Shown here: positions 50,184-64,000 of the stretch, piece after piece | How the letters are laid out: each line of letters opens with the position of its first letter | Position numbering within the stretch: position 1 is the stretch's first letter | Source of the DNA: Latrodectus hesperus | Taxonomy: Eukaryota; Arthropoda; Arachnida; Araneae; Theridiidae | Length of the DNA: 64,000 nucleotides | Reading direction: 5' to 3' | Assembly: GCA_037975125.1 (NCBI GenBank) | Contig: CM075851.1 | Span: forward strand, 126,588,981-126,652,980 | Program-made: the position numbers and the translations under genes | Notes under the pieces: generated by a model | What the model was told of the DNA's origin: nothing | The model's database searches: none | What the model saw: the letters and a program-made list of their open reading frames with translations, nothing else

Positions 50184-50239
50184 GAAAATACTTGAAAAAA
50201 AGTATGTTTAAACATACATGTTTTTTTCCAAGTATTTCC
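50184..50239. repeat. Long near-perfect palindrome
   Basis: Outer arms GAAAATACTTGAAAAAAA and, as reverse complement, GGAAATACTTGGAAAAAAA surround a perfect 16-bp palindrome GTATGTTTAAACATAC (50202-50217). The whole can fold into one hairpin of about 25 base pairs with small bulges. Confidence 0.75.
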
Positions 50240-52044
50240 TAATTTAATGCATTGGTATTTTTTAAATTTTTCTCAGTTACAGATGAAAGTACTTATGCTG
50301 TAATTTGTATACAAATGAAATACTTAGGATATACCTGCAATTTAAGTTTGTTATTTTCATAAAAACGTATTATGCAGTATATTTTGGATGATTTTTGATC
50401 CAAATATACATGTTAAAACATTGATTTCAAAGGATTTATATTGCATTACTCAAATATTTTATGTTAATAATAAGTTAAAAAAGGGTTCAGCAGTTTTTTT
50501 TATATTGAAAGCAAATAGAAACTAAGATTCATTTACCGTACTCATATTTTATTAAAGTCAAATATTTAAATGAAAAATTCTTTTTATTTGAAATATATTG
50601 AAAGTATATAAACCATTTTATGTGACTTACAAAAATATTTTTGAGCCATATCGCACCTATTTAAGGCAAAAGACACGTGATTTAGTGATGATGTCAGATT
50701 ATTGCTCTAGAGGCCTGCCCTAACTTTAAAAATGACATTATCAAGTGATCGTGAGAAACGTTGCCAAAAGGGACGATATATCATTTTTGAAAGTAAGGTT
50801 GGGAGTTAACGTTATATACTTTTATGCTGCATTGCTTGAATACTTTTCAAAACGTCTTGAGCTTTCTAGTATTAGAAATGCCTTCGTTTGTAATACAAAT
50901 TTATATAAATTTAGTTTCAAATATTAAAAATAACTCATTCATTTTCCGTTCTATGTTTGATAACTTAAAAATTTATTTTATCTTAACTATAGAGAAATCA
51001 TGAAATGTGTAAAATGAAATATATATAAATTTATAAATTTAAATCAATTTCAAAAACTACCACAGTTTGTAATTCATTTGTTAAGTATCCCAAGAATTGT
51101 TCATAAAGTCAGTTGAATGCTACTTAAAATGGTGTCTGTTTTAAAGCTACATACAATTCACATAAATATTAAAGAATAAAAGTATTATAATATTCGAACA
51201 CATTAAGAAGAAATAATACTTCTGAATGATTGAGAAAAGCTTAATATAAAGTCTAATAGCACTTTCATTTTGGAAAAAAAAACTTCATTTCACTATCAAT
51301 TCTTTTATATTTAAAATTCTTTGATAACACAATCAAATAAAAATAAATAATACATTATGTTTTAATTTAAATGTTTCTATCTCCTATGATTTACTGTTTT
51401 CACTATAAATATAATTAAAGAATTGCTAAGCTTGATTCATTTTCTTTTTTGTGGTTGCACTTAATTAGTCTTAAATTGCATTATTTTTATTAATTTCAAT
51501 CGTGTTAACAATCTCATAAACTATTTAGTGGCATGTTAATTTACTGCTTCATAAACATAGATCTATATTTACAAAATTTAAATTCATTGTAGTGACAGTA
51601 AATAAATTAGTAAAATATTTTTACATTAACATTTACATTAAATAAAAAAGTAAAATATTAAAATATTATTACGTTTTTACAATATTTAATAGGAAAGAAA
51701 AATGATTAGATTTGAAATATAATTTTTTTATTACAAATATTATATTATATAATGATTTTTTCAGCAAGAACAAATTCTCATTTGATCTAATTTTTGACTC
51801 TTCGCAAATTATTTTGATATCAATTGTGCTAAATATATTACATTATCTAGATATGTCACGCAGTAATTTTTCGATGAATAAATAAATTTTATAAATTACT
51901 TGAATAAAATAGATTTTTTATGTTAAAAACACATGCTCAACAAGTTTTCAGTAACATATTCCAAATTTTTCTGGTATTAATATTAATTTTTTACTAGGTA
52001 AAAATTACTGTAAATATCAAAGGAAATAAAATAAATTTTTCTAG

Positions 52045-52157
52045 TGAACGTCAAAAATTATTATATCCTTGACAAAATAACTTGCTACGACATTTTAGAT
52101 AGACCGACACATTTTTTGAGCATGTTTCGAAAAAGAAACCTGTCAGATGCAATAAAG
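52045..52157 (+). CDS. Candidate internal exon, unidentified
   Basis: The acceptor AAATTTTTCTAG ends at 52044, and AAG|GTAGAC is the donor at 52157/52158. After two leftover bases the frame reads NVKNYYILDKITCYDILDRP, then THFLSMFRKRNLSDAIK, ending in phase 0. The composition is plausible; no family was recognised and there are no partner exons. Confidence 0.25.
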
Positions 52158-54649
52158 GTAGACATGTTGTTATGCATTTCAAAAAACAAATACAGTAATT
52201 ATATATATATTTTTTATTTTGGATTAGAATTTATGAAGAAAAGAAGAATATATATTTGAAATTCATTTTATGCGATGATGGTTAGAATTGTGCAAAAAGT
52301 GGAATATAATTAAGATGTCCAAATACTTTTGACATACGTTTTCACTTAATTGTTGCATTAAATTCTGATTCGTAGAAGTTTTACTTAACATCGGTCTTCT
52401 GAATTATTTACTATAGGACATTCGTATGTTCTTAATATTAGTTGTATTTGAAATTATGAATATTTGATATAAGAATTTAAACGAATAAAAATATTCATAA
52501 TATTATTATTTCTGTAAGTTTAAAAAAGTTTTAGTGTTTAAATCAAATATTTTTTTTACGATATGCTTTTGTCAAGAGCTTTAAAAGATTTCAATTTCAC
52601 TTTCTTTCGTACTTATTATGATCAAGATAATATTTTGTTATACATAAGAATTCATGTACTCCTCACTCATATACTGATATAGCAATATTCTATATATTGT
52701 TTGTGTATTGGTTGATTTGTTAACATAATAACACTCTTATATACATATTCTGGTTAAATTCAAACTTATATTTAATTCTTCACCACGATCATAAATCTGT
52801 AATATATTAGATATTTGTTTACAGAGCAGTATACCGTATTTCCATATTAAATACATTCTCTGCAAAGATATTCTCACACAATACGTAATTTACGAAAAAA
52901 AGAACATCGTGTAGAATGTTGTCTTGGCTTAATATTATTCAATAACAAAATTGTGTAGATTTCATTACTTACTTCATAAGTCTGTCTTAAAATTTGGTAT
53001 TAGTTATGAAAATAATTGTTTGCTTGATTACCGATAAGTTTTAATATAAATGGCACATTTCTGTGGGAGAATAAATTGCATATATGTTTAATTTCAGATT
53101 TGCTTGTATAAAATTTCTTAAATTAGCACATTTACTTTTAATGGATTCGTTATAGAAATGACAAAATTTAAATCTATAATGGGAAACTGTATTTACTTGA
53201 AATATTCATAAACATAATATTCTTATTATCTGTTTGAGGTTGCATAGTTGATAATATAAAATGTATGATTATTAGTAAACAAAGATCATATAAAATAATT
53301 GTTTGATTACTTTTACAATACAATAAATTAATTTGATTTTCTGCTTAAAATAAAATAATTCAATATTAAATTATGTGCAAGATAATTCTATATTATTTAA
53401 GTTTCATAACTTTAATTAGCAATATATCCTCATTGTCATATGGAAAATGATTTTTTATAAAGGTGATATTAACATTAATAAACAAACTTTGCTTCACAGA
53501 CTTAATTAATAACCTCCTAACTGTTTCCTTGGTCTATGTTATTTTAATAGATAAAAATAACTAATATTTTCTTAAAATTCAAATACAATTTATTAACCTG
53601 GATTATAATGATGTACAACAGTAAAAGCAAAAATAACTGAAAACATATTCAATCCAAATATTTATTTTAGATCGCGAAACCAAAAAAGAGCAGAAACATT
53701 TATTGTTTTTTCATAACCATCATTTCCACCAGATAGTTTCTTAAGGTTCTCACTGCTCTAATAGGATGACATGCCCGGAATACCAAAAGGAATAAATATT
53801 GTTAGCCAGATTTGTTTTTTTATCATCCAAACATACTAAGGAGATATGTAATATTAGTGTCATTTAAGGAAAGTAAGAGTTTCAAACACACGGCTGAATA
53901 TATAGGAAAATAATTTATATATTTTAAATCTCTTATTTGATAAATGTATAGTAAATAAGTATTGTGTTATAACAAAATTTGCTGAATAAAGTGTTGTCTT
54001 GTGATAGTAAATTTCAGCAAAGTTAGGGCAATAATCCCTTTTTTATTTTATTTCTTATACAACTTCATTAAGTGATATACCTTCATTTCTCGCTAAAATA
54101 TGCGGTTAAATATATAACATTTTAATTTGGGAATTTCTTTAGTTAAAAAGTTACAACAAATTTATTTAAAAATTATTCAGCATTTATAAAATATTAGTTT
54201 CTTATTTTTCGCTACTACATTTTGATTTTACTATTTGTAGTTTCCCTAACATGTATCTAAATTGTTTACAGGTTATTTTCCAATGTACTAGTTCATTGAT
54301 TAATATTCAATACATACTGTCTGTGACTATCTATATACCACTGAAGTTTTCATTTTTTTCACTTTCAAGTGAGAATGATAGTATCGATTGGATTGCGGCA
54401 AAGAAACTATTTAGTATCGCTTAAAGTTTAGTATTTTTTGGTAGAACAGAGCCATTCTTTGCTCCATTCTGCCAAATTTTCTTACGTTTTTACTACTAAA
54501 ATAATTTTTCATCAAATTTTTTCTTAAAGTTAATACGGAAGTAATGCCATAAAATCCCACAACTCTCAAAAATTCTTAATTATGCATAGTGTTTCAGACA
54601 ATGTAACCAGAGATATTTTATATATATCTCTTCCATTTAAAAAGTATTA
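52158..54649. other. AT-rich non-coding stretch
   Basis: A minus-strand exon-like piece at about 53650-53752 is discussed under rejected items. Otherwise nothing was recognised. Confidence 0.4.
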
Positions 54650-54922
54650 GCGCGGAGGCTTAGTGGCAGCGTTTCACGCTCCCATGACACAGGTATGAGG
54701 TTCGATCCTCGGACTGGGCAAGGTTGACTCAGCTTTTCATCTCTTCAGTGGGTCGATTAACTGAGTACCAAGCATGCTTGGGAACTAAGCACTGGGGGTT
54801 TCGCGTTAGGCTGACCACCTAATCGGGACATATGCTTCGCACCCCAGGGCCCTCTGTCATGAAAACTGTTATGGGCACTGTAGGCCTTGGCCCACATGAG
54901 CTGTCGTGCCATGGAGTTTAGT
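54650..54922 (+). mobile_element. tRNA-derived SINE, 273 bp, with target duplication
   Basis: The head starts GCGCGGAGGCTTAGTGGCAG. AGGCTTAGTGG (54656-54666) is a good pol III A box and GGTTCGATCC (54699-54708) a perfect B box, with spacing as in tRNA genes. The tRNA-unrelated body runs to GGAGTTTAG. A 14-bp flanking duplication with one mismatch (TTTAAAAAGTATTA at 54636-54649 and TTTAAAAATTATTA at 54923-54936) fixes both ends. GC content is far above the flanks and there is no open frame. Confidence 0.85.
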
Positions 54923-60940
<6,018 letters not shown>

Positions 60941-61207
60941 TTCATGTGTATCGCGATATCTATGTATGTATATATGTCAGTGTATATCAGTCCGTGCTCA
61001 AAAGTGAATGTAAGAATACGAGTTTAATATTTATTAATATATTCTGAGGCTAACACAAAATCTATTAGAAAATATTGCTCTCCTATAGGTTCCCGGCCAT
61101 TGTAAAATTGTTGGAAACAAATAGACTAATAAACTTTCTTGATTGAAAAAAGTTCTAGAATACTCAATGCTTTATCTCATGCTGTTGGAGTTGCTTTCTT
61201 TCGTTAG

Positions 61208-61333
61208 CTGACTGGACAGGACTGTTTTCAAAAGCATTTACATATCATTGGAGTCAAGAATTCGGCCTTTTGCCCTGTATGTCAGCAGGGAGATATTAGG
61301 GGTGATTACCTTAAGAATTGCCCATTGCATTAA
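61208..61333 (+). pseudogene. C-terminal fragment of a LINE ORF2
   Basis: The frame reads LTGQDCFQKHLHIIGVKNSA, FCPVCQQGDIRGDYLKNCPL and H, then TAA. The C-P-x-C-x9-H/Y-x-x-x-C-P pattern after a K-H-L-x-x-I-G block is the typical C-terminal zinc-binding end of non-LTR ORF2 proteins downstream of RNase H, although the usual histidine is tyrosine here. A TAG just upstream, after a matching VAFFR, suggests the fragment once extended further left. It is not from the same subfamily as the LINE at 37-43 kb. Confidence 0.6.
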
Positions 61334-64000
61334 AGCTTCTTGAAATCAATTCTGTGGAGACTAATTTTTATCCTTTTTTATGTTTCGTCAACAATTTATT
61401 AAGTTGCTCGTCTACTAAAGACTGAAATGCTAAAGACAGGTCATTATAAAAAATATAAAAATATTAATTATTTTCTCAATCACGTAACGTATTTAATATT
61501 TTTATAAGCATTTTAGAATTGTTGAAACTTATTTACTCTGTAGTTTTATTTTCAATTGCTGTAATTACTTTAATTAATATAATTGCAAAGTTTCTTTTCT
61601 ATAATAGCATTTTTTGAGATACCTCGCTTTTTTATTACGCTAGCTTAAATTAATAACAATAAATAAAAATGTTATTTTGACTAATATGAATAATATCTTA
61701 CTCATTACATAAATATGTGTTTTTATTCATAAAAATTCTATGTCTCTTCAAAGTTTAAAAAACTTAGATTATAATAATCATATATGCCTTATCCAATAAA
61801 TTATCAACTCAATTTATTTTACTACATTAACTCAATTTATTTTCCCTTAAAATAATAAATAAATAAATATTGGGTTTTTGAATATACGTTTGAAAATAGA
61901 ATCTATAAAAGAAAAGTAATCAGGTACTTCGCAGTTTTAAAAATATATCGGAAAAAATTAAAAATATTTTTTAAATTTTCCATTCTAATGTAATATATTA
62001 GTGACTTTTCCTTTTCAAGGAAATATTCTTCAAAGAATCAAGCTTAATATAAAGCTTTTAACAATTATGTTATCAATGTAATTAAAATAAATAAACATGT
62101 ATACAAAAACAATTAATTATATCAAGATATATTTCGCCTTTAAATAGAAATATATTTGATTAGTAACAAAATATATAATTGTTCCACAAATTTTGTAATC
62201 TATTCAAAACTATTAACAACTACTCCTACTTGTAGAGTTTCATCATAAATAAATAAATAAAATTAAATTCCTTTTAGTTCTTAATTTAAAGTACAAATTT
62301 TTATTTAACATTTCAAATTGTATTGTAAAACAGGAGAAAAATTATATTTTCTTTATTTCTAAAATGTATGAACTAATGGGGAATATTCCTAGAAACGAAG
62401 TTTTATTTTTTTAATAATACCGTAAATAATAATTACATTTACTAATAAAAACTGTTCCTATTATTTCAATAATGCTGCTCTGTTAAGAAAGACATCCAAT
62501 TAAAGAAGTATATATGTATATATAAGATATGCAATCAATATGTATATTTGAATTGGAACTATTTTTTCTGCTAACATATATGATTAAAATAAGAAAATCA
62601 CTTCTTTTGATTAGTAACTACTCTTGTTTTCATGCGGAAACTATAATTGGAAGGTTATAAGAAGTATTTCCTGACATTTGTTTACTAAGCTTATGAAAAA
62701 CGAACTTAAATAACATAAGTTACTGTAATCAATATTATCAGATACTAAATAAGTTATTAAATTTAATAAGAATACGGATAAGTAAAATCAGATGCTAAGT
62801 AAATTAAAAAATATTAATAAAATAATTGATATATTTTTATTAAAATTGTATTACAAAGATTTTTATTATTTTATGTTCATATAAATTTATTTTAATTCTA
62901 TTGAATTAAAAATATAAAAAATATGTTTCTCTAACCTTTCATTTTTTAAAAGCGCAGGAATTTTGTCAATTATTTTGTGACAGAGTTCATGACAACAAAC
63001 TGGAAAAAAGTTTTCTGTTACAGAAAGAAGACGTAAAAACGAAAGTTCCTCATTTTCCAGTTTGACGTGAAAACCCTAAGGAATTACAAGTCACTTCCTG
63101 ATCCTTATGAAAACTGGCATTTCATAGTTCTCTTTTCAAAAGTTTTTTGATTTCCTTCATTCATTTTAAATTCCAATGTTACCAGAAGCAACTTTTTTTG
63201 CTCAAAAGTTAGGCACATTCTTTTCACATTCATGACCATTCTCTCGAAAGCTATTTGAATGTTTTGATAGTTAATACAATTTAATGTGCAGTATGATAGA
63301 CTTTATTATATGATTACTTTTTAAAATATTTTCTTACTATCAGGCAGAATTAACAGGATTAACTTTGAGATAATTTGATAATTTTCTTTTTCATTCGATT
63401 CCTTGAGAAGAAATAAAAGGAAGTACTGTTAAAAATAAATTTCTTCATTAAGTTTCATTTTTAATTACGATTTAGAAAAATATAGAACAATATATGTTTT
63501 AATCACTAAATCGGGCATTCAAATGCTCTCATGTGAGGTACCATAAATGTGACAGAAAAATTTACTTTTTTTAAATAAATTAATTATTTTGTACAATAAA
63601 TAATTTTCTGTTGTTTAATGCAGTTAACTATTATAAATTAGTTTTATTTAAAACTTCTTCGGTTAGTTAAGTCTTAATCTAAAATAAATTTAACTGTAAT
63701 AATAAGATAGTTATTTTTATAAATGTTTAAATACTTAATTTAATGAATTTAATGAATGTGTCTGAAAAAATTGTTTGATTTATTATTTCATATTTAATTT
63801 CAGAATTTGTAATATAAATACGATAATCAACATTTTCATATCTAGCTGGATTTATTATGTTTATGAAATATTTAAATAATTTTTTTACTAATTTTCGTTC
63901 AACTATTATTCTTATATTTCAAGAAAAAATTCATTAATCAAGAAGATACTAAAAATATTATTTTATTACCAATATTGAGGTGAGATAAAAATAAATTTAG
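61334..64000. other. AT-rich non-coding stretch to window end
   Basis: Only slightly less AT-rich at 62950-63130, without motif. No gene, RNA or transposon end was recognised. Confidence 0.4.

Larger units (their letters stand above)
47600..52044. other. Long AT-rich non-coding stretch
   Basis: Holds the small duplications at 47603-47728 and the palindrome at 50184-50239. A less AT-rich patch at 50640-50880 has a 60-codon open stretch but no splice-bounded exon that I trust. Confidence 0.4.

Noticed and set aside
53650..53752. Minus-strand exon-like piece behind an ATTAG acceptor, ending in TAA
   Set aside because: Two different frames are open over the same bases and the acceptor is weak, so no unique reading can be supported.
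54650..54722. Possible functional tRNA gene
   Set aside because: A and B boxes are good, but the segment cannot be folded into a full acceptor stem and continues into a SINE body bounded by a target duplication.

Overview
This window looks like a piece of a large, strongly AT-rich animal genome. It has long gene-poor stretches, splice-bounded micro-exons, long (TA)n microsatellites, tRNA-derived SINEs, a LINE of the I/Jockey/R1 type and four kinds of cut-and-paste DNA transposon. That mix, together with the RNase H-bearing LINE, fits an arthropod, and an araneid spider is my best guess. The taxonomic guess is inference. No rRNA, conserved tRNA gene, CRISPR array or bacterial-type operon is visible.

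Left part (1-16 kb): mostly intronic or intergenic AT-rich DNA with a few exon-like islands. The best is a minus-strand exon at 3707-3801 that carries a classic EGF cysteine signature between canonical splice sites. A minus-strand exon-like island at 11644-11753 matches its splice phase exactly. A second possible gene on the plus strand (184-336, 4825-4866, 4988-5046, all phase-1 junctions, stop then AATAAA) would interleave with it. Apart from the EGF exon these are tentative.

Middle part (16-34 kb) is a transposon graveyard with readable boundaries: a 2599-bp hAT element with a perfect 8-bp target duplication (16212-18810); a 554-bp internally deleted piggyBac relic flanked by TTAA (19154-19707); a decayed Tc1-like transposase (about 28083-29030); and a 1818-bp PIF/Harbinger element with 43-bp terminal repeats (30825-32642). 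The Harbinger element sits inside an array of 184-bp tandem repeats (about 30430-33560) and carries remains of both a transposase and a MADF-type accessory protein.

Right part (35-64 kb): a nearly full-length non-LTR retrotransposon on the minus strand (about 37279-43439) dominates. Its ORF1 has three CCHC knuckles. Its ORF2 has endonuclease, reverse transcriptase and RNase H, with one single-base frameshift near the end. Around it are three tRNA-derived SINEs (35830-36005, 54650-54922, 60311-60630), a LINE C-terminal fragment (61208-61333), several perfect or near-perfect hairpins, and weakly supported exon-like islands. I see no undescribed multi-gene system here. The most useful observations are the exact transposon boundaries, the nested insertion into the 184-bp array, the near-intact LINE with terminal RNA hairpins, and the possible interleaved opposite-strand genes at the left end.
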